64,000 bases of DNA from Annona cherimola (GCA_030490835.1 CM059971.1:71752224-71816223); one strand, 5' to 3'. Counted from the first letter of the stretch, positions 12,326 to 24,979 are shown. Notes: generated by a model from the letters alone, not told the origin. Translations and numbers: made by a program.

Positions 12326-13180
12326 AAATACCTATAATCTATGGTGCCTTTAAATAGAAAAGAAGTTAAAATAGTGAAATATATAAAGGGCATTAATGTT
12401 ATGGTGAAGTTGGCTACTCACTCATTGATAAAGTTAAAATTTAATCCATCCTCTAATTTAGAGTCATTTATTTAATTAGGAAAAGAAATTTTGTGAAAAT
12501 CAAATATCACAATCAACATAATAAGCTAAATAATTTTTGGAACCCACCAAGAGTAAACACTTTTATGTGAGGCTTGAGCTTGAGGGTTATCTACGAGGAT
12601 TTATCACATGTCGGGCTAGTATAAACTTGCATAAAAGGAAAAAAATAATCTAGCTGTTTACGTTTAATAAAATGAAAATATAACAGCAAAATATATGTCC
12701 AATCATGCAATCGTAGTTAGTTATTACATTGCCATCAATAAAAATAAATAAACGATATGTAGTCATGTTTCACAATTATTTCAAATAACGTCATTAAGTA
12801 CCACCGATTAGAGCATGTGCAGGACAACAATACACACATAAAAGGACTAAACTCAATAAGTGAAATTAAATATAAAAAAATGAGTATCATATGCATTTCA
12901 TGTCTTTTAAATGCATTATATCTATAATCTCTTCTTTTGTCCTAGTATGTAACTTAGTGAATGCATTTACCAAATTTATTCGCATAATATTAAGAGTTCT
13001 CATCTTAGGTGAGTCACGGATAATGATTGAATCAGCATTTGTTAATTCGGCCCCTACTACTATTTGATCTAAACTTCTAATGGAAAATATCAGCCTTTCA
13101 TTTGACCTAGAAGGTTAAAAATATCTGTATGACTATCACCAAAAAAGAATTCAAGATCATATTTTACAAAGGATCATGCG
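12326..13180. other. intergenic, no gene seen
   Basis: AT-rich. No coding region, RNA gene or clear repeat edge could be supported. Confidence 0.4.
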
Positions 13181-13570
13181 TTGATGGCTTTGAACGCAAC
13201 GCGTGGCATTCTAGAGTGCCGACACTAGCGCTTGGGCCTATTTTTGCGTGTATGAAGGGGCCTTGCTTCTAGGCCTGCCTCTGCTGTGCAGCTGCTGCTG
13301 GTGGATCACTCTTCTGTGCGCTTAGTCTACTAGGCCAAGCCCAGTCCAGCTACCACAATCTGGACGTCGCCGTCGCCATCGCCATTGCAGCCATCTCGAA
13401 CGGGCCCCACTCTTCCACCAGCGCACAAGCGTCTTCTGCAATGCTTCTTTGCACCCCAGAAGCCCCCAAATTACTGACGCAACAGCGTCTGCTTCTCCCT
13501 CTAGTTCGACCAGTTGCGGCGGCCATGTTTGTCGCACTGGCTGCTCGAAATTAGAATATAATACCCGAAA
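13181..13570. other. GC-rich island, unassigned
   Basis: A roughly 390-bp GC-rich patch in AT-rich DNA. An 84-codon minus-strand ORF (13322-13576) lies in it but matches nothing I recognise and is Arg/Trp-rich in the way of chance ORFs in GC-rich DNA. It could be a gene relic or part of a TE. Confidence 0.3.
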
Positions 13571-14034
13571 TAACACCTTTTGGCTTATTTATTTTTATCT
13601 ATAAGCCAAATTTAAGCAGATGCTAAGCTCTGTTCCACCATAAATAGGACTTCAAGCCTGCATCTTCACTTGCATACAAATAAGGTTTGCATTTATCGAT
13701 CTTTATTTCTATCTTAGAAAGCTGTAATCCCTGAGCAAGATATCATGGCAAAATAACCAGAAGTTAAGATCGTTCAAAAGTAAAAATAAATAAATCTCAC
13801 TTACCTCCAACGATGCACAGCACCAAGGAATCCTAAGTCGCCCCAAAAGCCTTTATTCACAATCTCGCCCATAGCAGCAACTGGCAGCAGTCAATCTCTG
13901 TGGATTTCTCTCTATGGCCACCTTCTATCACGTCCTAGCTTAAAGATCCCGAAGTCCAACGGGCATTTCCTCATTCGTGGCATCCTATCTGGATTCTGAA
14001 GTGGCAAACATAAAATAAAATAAATAAAAAAAGA

Positions 14035-14400
14035 GGCATGATCTTGTGCGGCGGACGTACCCAAAAGCATACATTTTTTATTTTTTTTATGGGCAAGTAA
14101 ATCTATGTGTATTGAATTTATAAACGAAATTTTATTATTTTTGGATTTTTAAATATTTTTTTGGATTTTTAAACACAGTAACATTTTAGTAATTTTTTTG
14201 GATCTCAGGAATCATGGAAATGCACTGTGTTTAAAAATTCAAAAAAATACTTAAAAATTTCAAAAAATGATAGAACTTAGTTTATTGAATTAATGCAACA
14301 AGATTTACTTGCCCATGAAAAAAATTAAAAAATATATATTTTTGAACCGGATGCACTAAGGCAGCCTGCTTCCAGCCGCAAATGATTAGGCGTCAAATAT
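14035..14400. repeat. AT-rich hairpin repeat, MULE-MITE-like
   Basis: Two mirrored arms of the ATTTTTGGATTTTTAAATAT / ATTTAAAAATTC kind around a centre near 14200, with GGGCAAGTAAATC at 14092 mirrored by GATTTACTTGCCC near 14302. It resembles the 18181-18534 MITE in internal wording. The ends and target duplication were not resolved. The flanks 13571-14034 and 14401-15130 show no gene. Confidence 0.4.
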
Positions 14401-15138
14401 ATATTGTTCCCATAGATACTCTAACTCACAAGGGACTATTTAATAACCAAATATCCTTCTTACCACACTCTTGACTTAACTTTTTAAGATAGTATTACAA
14501 TTATAATTTTCTAAGCTCATTATTTTCACGGTCGAATTTTCTCCGATCAAGTAATCAACTTCACATAAGTCTCTACATCATAAAATACACTTCAGTCTCT
14601 ACATCATAAAATATACTTCCAAAAATGTATATTACAATTTTATTACATAGCCCAATATTGACATAATGATTGATATTTAACATATAAATGGACATGTTTA
14701 TATAATGATTAATAATATGTTAATAATAATATAATAATTTATCATAATTATAATTATTACAATTAGGTAATTATAATATTATAATACTAATTACATGTGA
14801 TAATATAATATTACAGTATAATAACTCCTTTGAGGAAAAATAACCACAATTGCCCCTTCCCCAAAATATAAAATTTCTTTTCATAAAAAATTCCCCCACC
14901 CTAACGAAGGTCCTCATCAGGCGCCGCCCATGCGTCTCAGCAAAATCACAAACAGTTAGGATATGGATCGATTTAATAACCATCTTGAATGCCGACTTGG
15001 TCAGCCATAGTCCGAACTTATGCTACAAACTTTGGGTAACCAAGTTTTTTTCTATCAACCAAATATGAACCTTTTGGAACAAAATTGTAATTGCTAAAAT
15101 TAAAATTTTGTAATGATAATGTCCATATGGAATTAAAT

Positions 15139-15144
15139 TGACCA
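15139..15144 (+). promoter_or_regulatory. possible W-box upstream of the thaumatin-like gene
   Basis: TTGACC, the core bound by WRKY factors, lies about 280 bp before the start codon. Such sites are common in PR-gene promoters, but a six-base match is weak evidence. Confidence 0.25.
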
Positions 15145-15346
15145 CTTCCAAGTGAATTGAAGATGTGGATCTTATCTTAGCATTGATTTCACCTTGATAA
15201 TTCCATGAATCCGTCCACCCACTTGGATCGCTGTGAGCTCTTCTGGTAAGTGTTGGGGCATTGCTAGGTGACCAAATCCAAAGCAGGCAATTCAAATCCA
15301 ACCCCCAAATAAGGCAATTTCCTTAAAGCATCGCCTCCACTTCTGC

Positions 15347-15354
15347 TATAAATA
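15347..15354 (+). promoter_or_regulatory. TATA box of the thaumatin-like gene
   Basis: TATAAATA lies 73 bp before the ATG at 15420, the normal distance for a plant promoter with a short 5' UTR. Confidence 0.7.
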
Positions 15355-15419
15355 CCTGCAGCAGCACCAGTACAACTGCACCATCAACAGAAAGTAGCCA
15401 GAAAAGAACACCACTGCAC

Positions 15420-16869
15420 ATGGAAAAAATGGAGAAACGACTCTGCATCTTCCTCTCTTTTGCTGTCCTTGCAGCAGGTTTGTTGCAGCAACCACTTGTT
15501 CTGTCCTTTTTTCCTTTCTTTACCTTTTGTGCCCCCGTCTTGCCTAAGGCAATGGGGCATGGGACAATGCAAGTGTTATATTAGGGGGCAAGCTTATTGG
15601 TGGCGGGTTAGCTGAAGTCTTCTTCTCGCTGGGGTTTACTTGGTACATACGTATCTCCTTATTCACTTTCTCTTGGAATAGACTTCCTGTATGAAATTCG
15701 TTACCAGGAGAAAAAACCATGGATGAGAAAGCAATACTAATGATAATGGATTTTTATATTAGGTGTCACAAGGGTAGCACGTAGAATCTAATCCCACCGT
15801 CAAGCTTAAAAATGCTTGATTATTTGGGAATGCAAACATTTCCACAGTGAAAGCATGAATATTTTGGTCTACTTTTAATCCTTAATGGTCTTAATCTGAC
15901 AAATTCCTACGAGATACTGAACCCCAAAAGCTCAAACAGTACTATCTTTATGAGTAGTCTATAAGAATATAATGGATGCCCATACAAAATTTTTACGACG
16001 TGAAATAATTCTTTTTTGTATATTTGGATTCATTCCAGTCAGGCCTTTCGTCCACTTGATTTTAATTTCACCCAATCAGTCCTTGGTGGCCCAAAATTAT
16101 AAAGGTTAGAAAGAAATATCGTGTGGAAACTGACAATTTCTTGCATTAAAACTGCCGAATGCCTTGCTGTCTCTTCTGCTGCTCAGTTGCGAAGTCGACA
16201 ACGTTCACCTTCAGGAACAACTGCCCTTACACAGTCTGGGCCGGCACGTTGAACAATGCCGACAAGCCCCCTTTGTCAGAGACAGGGTTCGAGCTCCGTG
16301 CAGGAGCATCCACGGCAGTCGGCGCTCCTGTTCCGTGGGGAGGCCGGTTCTGGGGCCGTACCGGCTGCTCCACGGACGCCAACGGGAGGTTCACGTGCGC
16401 TACGGCCGACTGCGGCAGCGGCGTGATCCCTTGCAACGGGGGCGGCGCCGCGCCGCCCGCCACGCTGGTGGAGTTCACGATCGGGGGCAGCGGCGGCCTG
16501 GACTTTTTCGACACGAGCCTCGTGGACGGATTCAATATACCTCTCTCCGCGACGCCCGTGGGCAATACAGCGAGCGGCTGTCCTGCAACCGGTTGCCCGG
16601 CGAACGTGAACGCTGTCTGCCCGCCGGAGCTGCGGGTCGCGTCGGCCGATGGGGGGACGATAGGGTGCAGGAGCGCTTGTTTGGCGTTCAACACGGATGA
16701 GTACTGCTGCAGAGGGGCGTTTGGCACGCCGGACACATGCCATCCGACGAGCTATTCGACGATATTCAAGAACGCTTGTCCCTTGGCTTATAGCTATGCG
16801 TTTGATGATGCGTCGAGCACTTTCACGTGCAGGACCGGTGCTGACTACCTCATCACTTTCTGCCCATGA
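15420..16869 (+). CDS. thaumatin-like protein (PR-5 family), two exons
   Basis: Secreted thaumatin-like / PR-5 protein, a family tied to pathogen defence and stress and usually apoplastic. Exon 1 is 15420-15477 and exon 2 is 16187-16869, with a 709-bp GT..AG intron (phase 1) within the signal peptide. The spliced product is 246 aa. The N-terminus (MEKMEKRLCIFLSFAVLAAV) is a signal peptide, and the mature part begins near KSTTFTFRNNC. I count 16 cysteines in the mature part, the number of the classical large TLPs with eight disulfides. The family signature is present (GRFTCATADCGSGVIPC). REDDD acidic-cleft residues can be found (GRFWGRT, VEFTI, DFFDTSLVDGF, YAFDD). There is no C-terminal extension. 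Exon 2 is strikingly GC-rich against its flanks. The longer uninterrupted reading from 16159 is only intron sequence read through. Confidence 0.95.
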
Positions 16870-17660
16870 CCACTGCCGCGCCAGGGTTTTTGTTAGGCTG
16901 CAGTACAGAGAAGACGTGTTGGGACGTAATAGTCTGCTTAGCATTGAAATTGTTATTAAGTCCTTATGATTGAAGTGTTTGGTGGGTTTTTTCCTTTTTT
17001 TCCTGTAAATGTTGAATTATAAAAAATAAGAATAACTCGGTATTTCTTTTGCCTCGTGGGTTATTTATATTCTATACCAGCAAATTTTTAAAATGTTGCT
17101 GATCGTTACTTAAATAAGGGAGCATAGAAGATAATCAGTTTAATGATTAATATCGGACGCAAATAAGCATTAAAACTGCCTAATTACGTGCTATTAAAAA
17201 AAGCTGCCAATTATCAAAATGTCAGGGGTTATGTATGCAATTATAGATCTCCTTTAACGATTGAGCAAACAATTAAGTCCTATTTCATCGTTTGCATGAG
17301 GGCTCACTTTTCCAGTATTATTATTTTTTTATAGGTTAGATCGCATCCCATATGAAAAGATTCAATTTTTTTAAATTAAAATATTAAAAAATAAATATAT
17401 AAAATATGACATGTAAAAAAAAAAAAATCTTGCTTTTGCTCGCATATTCACGTAACAAATAGAAAAAGAGATGCGCGCAAGCATTGAAGCCGGACTAGTA
17501 CTTAATAATTATTATATTTTGATGCTTAATATTTTTTAGCCTTTTTTCTTTTTCAAAATTTTGAGATTTTGCAAAATCTGGATATAGGAGAATGTAATTT
17601 TGTCTTGAGTATGGATAGGCCAGAGTACTGCCATTATTTGTAAATAATCTGTAAAATCTT
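16870..17660. other. 3' flank of the thaumatin-like gene
   Basis: Contains the 3' UTR; a possible polyadenylation signal (AATAAG) lies near 17025. The remainder is AT-rich with no gene seen. Confidence 0.4.
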
Positions 17661-17665
17661 TCAAA

Positions 17666-17863
17666 TTGTTTAGCCAGGGCTTCTATGACTTTGATAAGTG
17701 TCAATGCTGGTTATTTGTTTTTCCTGATCACCTGGGCTATCTACAATGCCGTTTTCTGCAGCTAGAACCAAACATCTTTCCGGATGACATGCTTCTAAAA
17801 TTCTGTGAGCATCCCTCAAATAAAATAGAAGTTGATGGGAACAAAGTTGACACGATCTGTTAG
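17666..17863 (+). other. unrecognised short ORF, possibly a gene relic
   Basis: A 65-codon ORF whose composition looks more protein-like than its surroundings (FPDHLGYLQCRFLQLEPNIF, KFCEHPSNKIEVDGNK). No family is recognised and no clear splice partners were found. It may be a surviving exon of a dead gene or chance. A 46-bp tandem duplication follows it. Confidence 0.2.
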
Positions 17864-17892
17864 AGCATAGGCTAATACTTACAACAAAATCA

Positions 17893-17966
17893 ACAAAAAA
17901 ACAGAAAAGCCTTTTGGATTACAAATCAAAAAAAAAAAAACAGAAAAGCCTTTTGGATTACAATTT
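17893..17966. repeat. tandem duplication
   Basis: The stretch containing CAGAAAAGCCTTTTGGATTA occurs twice in a row, separated by an A-run. A simple local duplication. Confidence 0.7.
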
Positions 17967-18061
17967 AAAAAGTTTGGACAGTAATAAAGCAAGAAAACAG
18001 GAAAATTTGTTTAAGTGAATAAATGTCTACTGAACAAAAAAGGTGCATTGAATTCTTCCTA

Positions 18062-18765
18062 TATTCCTTTGGTAGCTTGCCACTCTGCTTAGGACCTGGA
18101 ATATATTATAGCAAACTTAACTTACTTATCTTCAATATTCATCTCGACTCTTCCTTCATTAATATTGCAAGATTAATTTTGGATCGCGATTATATGCTCC
18201 CGAGAACATACAGACTCGGTACTCCCAGTGCACATACTTATTTTCCTTTTTTTTTTTTTTTGAAATTTTTTTACACGATTGTTAATCTAAGTATTTAACT
18301 TGTATATCAATTTTTACCATTTTTAGAGATTTTTAGATTTTTTATTTTTAAACATCGGTGACATTTTAGTAAAATTACTAAAAATTTCACTGATTTTTAA
18401 AAATCTGAAAAACATCTAAAAATATCTAAAAATGATAAAAATTAATATGTATATTAAAAATATTTAGATTAATGGTTTTATGAAAAATTTAAAAATAGGT
18501 TATATGCACCAGAAAGCGCATATAACCGGAATCCATTAATTTTGGGCTTGAATTGATCACCGAGATCTCTGATTTCTATTGAACAATATTATGCTCTGGC
18601 AAGGATTGAAGGTAAGATTACAAACCGGTTCTTAATGTTGGGGAGTTCATGCACAAAGCGGTCCACACCTTCCAACGCACAACCTTCCATTGTAGTCCAA
18701 GTTAGCATTTGACTTGGAATTCACACCTAAGAAAATGAACCAACCCACGCATTGTATAATGTATA
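18062..18765 (+). repeat. diverged copy of the PLD gene's upstream region
   Basis: Apart from the MITE at 18181-18534, this matches 56743-57060, the DNA just upstream of the PLD start codon. Shared wording includes TTCTTTCATTAAT/TTCCTTCATTAAT, GCAAGATTAATTT, TTCCATTGTAGT-CAAGTTAGCA and CCACGCATTGTATA. The order and direction are the same. No PLD coding sequence follows here. It could be a segmental duplication or a shared unknown repeat. Confidence 0.65.
18181..18534. mobile_element. MULE-like MITE with 9-bp TSD
   Basis: A 354-bp AT-rich element flanked by a perfect 9-bp duplication ATTAATTTT (18172-18180 and 18535-18543). Its ends are inverted: GGATCGCGATTATATGCTC and, from the other side, GGATTCCGGTTATATGCGC. 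The related empty site GCAAGATTAATTTGGGCTTG is seen near 56855. A 9-bp duplication is the hallmark of Mutator-like elements. It has no coding capacity. A second member, 352 bp once its insertion is removed, is at 38188-48744. Confidence 0.85.
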
Positions 18766-18775
18766 CCTGCCAACA

Positions 18776-20600
18776 GACTATGGCAAAGAAAACCACAACC
18801 AAATCCTCACACAGACATCCCAAGAGAGAATTGCTTCACCAATTCCAGCTCTCAAATCAATCACGTCAGAAACTTGTAAAAACCTCTCCAAAATATTACC
18901 ATACTTTCCTCTTGTATGTGGAAGTGAAGGACATCCCTTGCTATTTGCAATAGACCAGCCTTTACCAAGATCATGTAATTGGAAGCTATAGAGATAGATG
19001 AACAATTGGGCAAAAATTATGCAGACTGTAGCAAGGAAAACCACAAGCAAATTCTCGCACAATGAAAATAATATGCAGTAATAACTCCATGAAAACTTAA
19101 AAGAGTTTAGAAATTAGAATCAAGTCACTAAAAGAAGAGATTAAATTGTAAGAAACACATGGAGGAAAAGCAAAACACTTCACATCAAAATCTTAATAAA
19201 TTTCAAGTTCTAAATTATAAATAGTACAATATAAGGGTAATACATGGAAGTGGTTCTATGTAACTCCCTCAAATTTTAAAATTTTGATGCATGATAGAAA
19301 ATCTAATCCATTTATTGTATTTAACATTATTTGTTTAGTTATAAGACCAAGTTTCATCTAAATCTAATATGTGCATATGTCACATTTGCTCAAAAATAGA
19401 TATATTCATGTATAAATTAAGGAATTTTTTTTATATCCATTCACATATATATTGGAATGTAGTAATATTATATAGAATCATTTATCCATGTAGTAATGAT
19501 ATTTTAGATAACTGAGATGAAAATACACTTAAAAATTGATATTTAGCATTAAATCATATGACTTAAAATTTGATTTTTATTATTAAATCATTTTATTACG
19601 TTAATTTTACATGTTTGTAGATGAGACCCAGATACAATGATATTAGACAAATGAAAAGATTTTCATAATAATATAAGTGATATTAAATATAATGAATGAA
19701 GTAGATTTTTCATTAACCATTTAGACGTTGAAAATGAAAGAAGTTTCATAGAAGCATCATCGAATCATTCAAAAGGAGATGACTTAATCATCCACTCTAG
19801 CTATTTATTGAATAAAAATAGTACTGTTGCTCCTCCATTGACCAAGAATGCTGATCTTTATGCAGTCTTTTTTTGATAATCCATTAAGGAGGAAATCAAT
19901 TGATTCTGATGAACACCGATTCATTTTACCCATTGGTTGTAGCGTTAGTTGATTTGTTTTAGAGATGGATCCTTATAGAGGATATCCTTGACACTCCTAA
20001 AGAAAAGAGGAGAATGAACCAGGCAGAAAAAGAACAGAAGTGATTTATAAAGATCTTGTTTGTCAAAAATCTCATTCCAAGCAATTCACAGTAAGTTTTC
20101 TCACGTGAGGACACCATTGCGTAGACCCTCCACGGCAAAGACAGGAATATGAATCTCTTGTTAAGATAGTGCAAGAAGAATAACAAGAACACTCGAGGCC
20201 CGACTTGGCAGCATGTTAATGCAATTTGAGGCACCGGTCTTCAAGTTTGATCAAGCAGGAATATTGTTTCCATTTCTAACAATAACATAGCTGCAATCAG
20301 GCAATCAACCGCTCTCCATGGATGGAAGCAAAAGGAACTAACAATTTCAGCCACCACCACAGCACAGGGTAGCTAATGCCAGTTCAGTAGTGTATCAAAA
20401 ACACACCCAAAGAAATTAATCATTATATATTGATTTTCATTTCCTCTACCTAGCAACTAGCCAACTGCAATTAGAAGAGTGTAAAAGATGAATTCTAATT
20501 CCTTCCATCCAAAATATCAAATCAAAATCTTCTCAGCAAAAATTCAACAAATAATGCATTGGTAAATGAATAACAGAAAAATCTGTTTTTCTTCACGCCC
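18776..20600. other. intergenic with AT-rich dispersed repeats
   Basis: No gene supported. 18750-18830 and 18990-19060 are a local duplication around a GCAAAGAAAACCACAA motif. 19260-19720 resembles AT-rich stretches near 39.5, 46.0, 53.5 and 61.9 kb (CATTCACATATATATT-type wording) and is probably a worn MITE family. Confidence 0.4.
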
Positions 20601-20601
20601 C

Positions 20602-21240
20602 TCATTCCATGATGACTTTGGCGCCAATGGCCTTCATCTTTTCAATAATCTGCTCGGCTTCTTCCTTTGAGACCCCTTTCTTAATCACAGTAGGTGTCTT
20701 CTCCACCAAGTCCTTGGCCTCCTTCAACCCCAAGTCTGTAAAACTTCTCACTTCCTTGATGACCTTTATCTTTGCTGAGGCCTCATATTCGTCTAATCTA
20801 AGCTCAAAAACTGTCTTCTCCACCTTCTTCTCCTCCTTGGCCGCTGCAGCCACCTTGCCCGTCACCGCAGCTGACAGCACCACCCCTGCAGCGCCGGGCT
20901 TCATGACACCGATGACAGGTGGCTCCTTCATTCCAAGCTTCTTCATGAGGATGGAAGAGAGCTCGGTGGTCTCAGAGAGGGTGAGGTTGGCCACCTCTTC
21001 GACAAGGCGGAAGACACGATCGGTGGGAGGGGATCGGTGCTCAGTAGGATCAAAGGTGGCGGGGTCATAGTCAGCAGGAAGCTTGCGTTGATCGAATGGC
21101 TCGAGATCTGTATCATCATCTTCAGGGACAGTTGGGACTTTGGAGGTGGTGGAGAAGAAGGAAGGGTTTCGAGAGAGGGAGGAGAAGAGGATGGGATTTG
21201 AGCGAAGGAGCTTGGAGACAAAGGAACAGCTCATTTGCAT
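20602..21240 (-). CDS. MRPL12: mitochondrial ribosomal protein bL12m (L7/L12)
   Basis: A nuclear gene for the L7/L12 stalk protein of the mitochondrial large subunit, which recruits translation factors. The single coding exon gives about 212 aa. A Ser/Arg/Phe-rich presequence ([19 protein letters not shown]) fits mitochondrial targeting. An acidic/proline linker comes next, then the N-terminal dimerisation helices ([20 protein letters not shown]), an Ala/Gly hinge, and the C-terminal domain with [20 protein letters not shown] and [16 protein letters not shown]. The start is put at the first ATG after a likely intron acceptor; the next ATG, two codons on (21234), is as good. The open frame extends to 21285, but that part lies in the proposed 5' UTR intron. 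A chloroplast L12 is less likely given the presequence and its long acidic linker. Confidence 0.9.
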   Translation of the reverse strand: MQMSCSFVSKLLRSNPILFSSLSRNPSFFSTTSKVPTVPEDDDTDLEPFDQRKLPADYDPATFDPTEHRSPPTDRVFRLVEEVANLTLSETTELSSILMKKLGMKEPPVIGVMKPGAAGVVLSAAVTGKVAAAAKEEKKVEKTVFELRLDEYEASAKIKVIKEVRSFTDLGLKEAKDLVEKTPTVIKKGVSKEEAEQIIEKMKAIGAKVIME

Positions 21241-21254
21241 GATTTCTGTCTTTT

Positions 21255-21440
21255 CTGATAGAAGAGCATAACTGGTCATTAACAAGTTGATTGTGGGAAG
21301 AGTAATAGAATAATAAAAAAAGAATTGATGTTAGTTAAGTACATACCTCTACAGACTGTGGCACATCCTTACGTAGCTTAGTAGTTGAGCACGTAAAAGG
21401 TTAAGCTCATGTTCTAATACCGCTACATTGCAATCTGCCA
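21255..21440 (-). other. probable 5' UTR exon and intron of the L7/L12 gene
   Basis: On the minus strand, CTGTAGAG is followed by a strong donor GTATGT (intron begins at 21346). A T-rich run then ends in CTATCAG (acceptor at 21255), 15 bases before the ATG. This 92-bp intron would remove the two upstream in-frame ATGs. The 5' exon may begin after GTTGGCAG near 21440. This is inferred from splice signals only. Confidence 0.4.
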
Positions 21441-23981
21441 ACTTTAAATGCACTAAAATATGCTTTACATGAATTCTGTCAAACATAGAAAATCGAATCA
21501 GTCCAGACTTTTCCCAAAATATGCTTGGGACAAAAATCTAATAGCTAAAATTAATGTTCACAAAGTATTCATGAACTAACAACATTTAAAGGCATTTCCA
21601 TCATACCATTGTTATAACTTAAATCCAACATTGTCAAACCAATTCAATAATATATGTTTTACATTACTACCCACATTCTATATTAAAGGTAAAGTATTCT
21701 TCTCTTACCTCTTCAAGGCTCTTCATCTTATCTTCTTCCATAAAAATTGCAACATCTAATCATGCACTTAGATGACTTATCGTATAATTATTCAGCAAAA
21801 TCATCAACATCTATCTAATGAGCATAAGAAACAAAGATTTTTTGCAAAAATGTTTACCTAAAATAAAGCATGAAGTTGAGGAAAAAACACACACTAAACC
21901 TGAGGTTCCAGTAAAGTCTTACCCTATTAGAAGTTTCAACTCCAAAATAATACATAAGAGCGGCGACATAACTAGGGATGCAAGCCAGGCAGGTTTTTCT
22001 GACTTGGACCGAACCTGGGTCTGACCCTGTGCAGCAAGACTAGGTCCAAACCCAGTTCAGATTTGGTATGGTGCATGTTTTTGTTAATTTTGTTCAGAGA
22101 CCTCAATCAGATTTGGGTTGATATCAGGCTTGCATTTGCCTTAGCTAGAAGTGCTTGTTTTGTCTTGAGCGGTTGCGCCCTTTTGCTTGTGTTTCACCAA
22201 ATTGACTCTGAAAGGAAAGCAAAAAGGGTTTGATAGTAGAAAAGAAGAATGAGTTTTATACATAGGACACACTATAAAAGTCAGAAGACATGTTATTTCT
22301 TACTAAACAAAATATTTCAGAACAGCTTGAATTTGACAATTTCAGCCTGCTTTGACCACTTACCTTCCTCCACAAACTGAAATATCATCCTTTTGGACCT
22401 TAGAATCTTCGTCTTAGTGACACGTATTCTTTCATCGAGCTATTTGCAGTTTAAAATATTTTGCAAAGTCAGATGATAGACTATGAAAGTTCCTTCATAA
22501 AATTTTGGAGCTGTTTCATTAGAGAATTTAAGAAATTTCACTGGCTAAAATCTGTAGCATTATATATGATACAACAAGGAAGTGCTTTCTGAAGCCTTCA
22601 CATCAATGTTTTGTCAAACGGAAAATCAAAATATCATATGAAGTAATCAAGCCTGTAATGGGAATCCTTCTGTTGTTTTGATTTGGCTGCATGATGTATG
22701 CTATGCTGAAGCTTGGAAGCAGTGTGCATCTGCGCGAATTTTCCGTTGATAATAGATAGGATATGGTGGGTCATTGAGGGATGACTGGAGGGGTAATTGT
22801 GCAGGTAGTGTAAGAGCTATTGTGACTGCATTTCTGCCCAATTATATGAAATGCCCAATTATATGAAATTGGTTGGGTGGTCCACACCATCAATTCCATA
22901 GGGCATTACAGTTCCAAATATTAAAAATAGCCTCACACCATTAGGAAAATAAATCATGAAACTCACAAAAAAATTAAAATCATAGAGAAAATCCAATAAG
23001 AAAATAAATAAAAAATCTTGGAGAAAAACCTGAAACCAATAAGCAAAAACAGCGAGAAACACAAGTTAAGTCCAGCTCTCAAAGGGACTCAGGAGAAAAA
23101 ATAAAAAATAAAAAAGTCAGCTATTCTTTTAATAATTTATAGAAAAACACAAATCAGAAGTTCAGTTTTCTTAGTTAATTCTCTGAAAAAAATGCAAATG
23201 TTCGAACCATCTTGTAACGCCAGAAGTCACGGTATACCTGAGAATAAACAAACCTGATATGAAATTTAAATCATCATAACTCAATATAATATTTTCTTAA
23301 TGGAATTGGGTCTTTTGAAGTACTTGTTATTAAAAAAAAGAAAAAAAAAATTGTCTCAGAAAAAATGCTATCTGCTACAAGAGTGAAAGCATTGTGCTAA
23401 GATCTTGATCGGCCCAACATAACAATTTAAAATTAGAACAAGACATTATCGTGGTTTGATCTATGCTTCAATAAGTCCTAAGTAATTGGCCAACGATGCA
23501 TCAAGTGGTTCCTAACCAAGTTCCTTTTTTTCTAAACCAGACAAATTAATTTCTGATCTGATCAGGAATAAGCTATTTGATTGTTGGCTAACCCACAAAA
23601 GAGGACACGAAGAACACGGTTGAACAGAGAGATGTAGTAGCATTGGATGATAATGACTCATTTTATGACATTAAAACAGTCGGGAGTTAAAGATTCTCAT
23701 TTTTTGCCTTGAAAACGAAAGTGACGAAAGAAGCAAAGAACACAAGAAAAATAAGTTACCAGTTGCATTAATAGACCTCATATCAGAAAATTTTCAACAA
23801 GACCGCACAATCCAAAGAATATTATGTTTGAAGTGGAGGACTATTACTCTATCACAAGGAAACAAAATTTCAAACCAGACAAATGCCTAGCATAACACAA
23901 TTATCACTTCAAAATCTACCAAAACAAAAGCAGAAAATTGAATTCCCAAAAGTCCAAATGATGACAGAACAACAAACTCAC
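21441..23981. other. no coding region seen; possibly intronic
   Basis: AT-rich DNA without supported genes. It could be 5' UTR intron DNA if the exon at 23982-24470 belongs to the L7/L12 gene. Confidence 0.35.
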
Positions 23982-24470
23982 CAAAATAATTCAGAGCAGG
24001 CACAGATGGGACGGCGAGCAATAATCTCCCAGACGCGGGTGCCTTTGCTCCTTGGGGTCACGAAGGAGCCGACGAAGACGGGAGAGACGTGAATGTCGGC
24101 GTCGGAGATGGCAGCAGAAACTGCGTCGGAACGGCGATGGCAATGAAAAATAGTTGTCCGGAGAGGCGGAGCTGAGTTGGGGGTGCTTGGGACCACTGCT
24201 GTGGAGGAGAAACAGCCGGCGAGGCTTCGATTAGGAGGTGCAGCGTTCAGGTTTGAGGTGATCGTCGATTGTCTGGGCGACGGGAAACTCTACCCGCAGT
24301 CAGAGAGGGAAAGAGAGGGATGCATGGAAACAGGGAAAGCAGAAGCCGGCGATGACGCGTCCAAAAGAAAGGCGATCGACGATTGGCGGTCGACAAGAGA
24401 AAATGGGGCGAGACAAACCACAGGAAAGCCCATGAATATTTTCTTTTGGCGGTTACGTGTAGCCGACCGT
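23982..24470 (-). other. candidate noncoding first exon and promoter region
   Basis: A CT-rich and GC-rich stretch on the minus strand with CCCTCTCTTTCCCTCTCTG runs, typical of plant 5' UTRs, ending in a good donor (TTTTG then GTGAGTTTG, intron starts 23981). The longest open frame through it has no upstream ATG after its last stop, so it is more likely UTR than protein. It may start the L7/L12 transcript or another gene. Confidence 0.3.
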
Positions 24471-24591
24471 ACATCGGTTATTAATGCAAAATCTATTCTA
24501 TTCATCTTATTTAATATTATTTATTTTACCAGCAGATGAAGTTTGATCCAACCAACTAAGTATGTGCATACGTACTCAGCCTATCTCAAAA

Positions 24592-24979
24592 ATCCTGTTA
24601 GCTCGGGCTAAGTAAATGTTTCACTTAGCTCATCTTAAAAATTGTATTTAAAATAAATTTTTTTTGCTTTTTTCTTCGTACACTTGTTTATCTAAGTGTA
24701 TTTAATATATAAATCAAGTTTTACCATTTTTGGATATGTGTATATATTTTTTTTAGATTTTTAAAAATAAGGGTATTTTAAATACATATATTCACATAGA
24801 TGTTTAAAAATTTCAAAAAAAATAGATAAACATATTCAAAATTGGTAAAACTTGGTCTATATGTTAAATACATTTAGATAAACAAGTACATGAAGAAAAA
24901 AGTAAAAAAAAAGTTGTTATAAATAGGCTTTTTAAGGTGGGCTAAGTGGGGCATTTACTTATCCCGGGCTAACAGGATC
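24592..24979. mobile_element. MITE, 'CCTGTTAGCYCGGGCTAAG' family
   Basis: About 388 bp with inverted ends: ATCCTGTTAGCTCGGGCTAA on the left and its near-mirror (ATCCTGTTAGCCCGGGATAA) on the right. Sub-terminal CTAAGTAAATG/CATTTACTTA and TTTATCTAAGTGTATTTAA are also mirrored. It is noncoding. The target duplication is unclear. Confidence 0.75.

Noticed and set aside
13322..13576. 84-codon minus ORF in a GC island
   Set aside because: No recognisable family, start or splice context; composition typical of chance ORFs.
16227..16944. Long minus-strand and second-frame plus ORFs over the thaumatin gene
   Set aside because: They are shadows of GC-rich exon 2; the plus frame with 16 Cys and the family signature is the real one.
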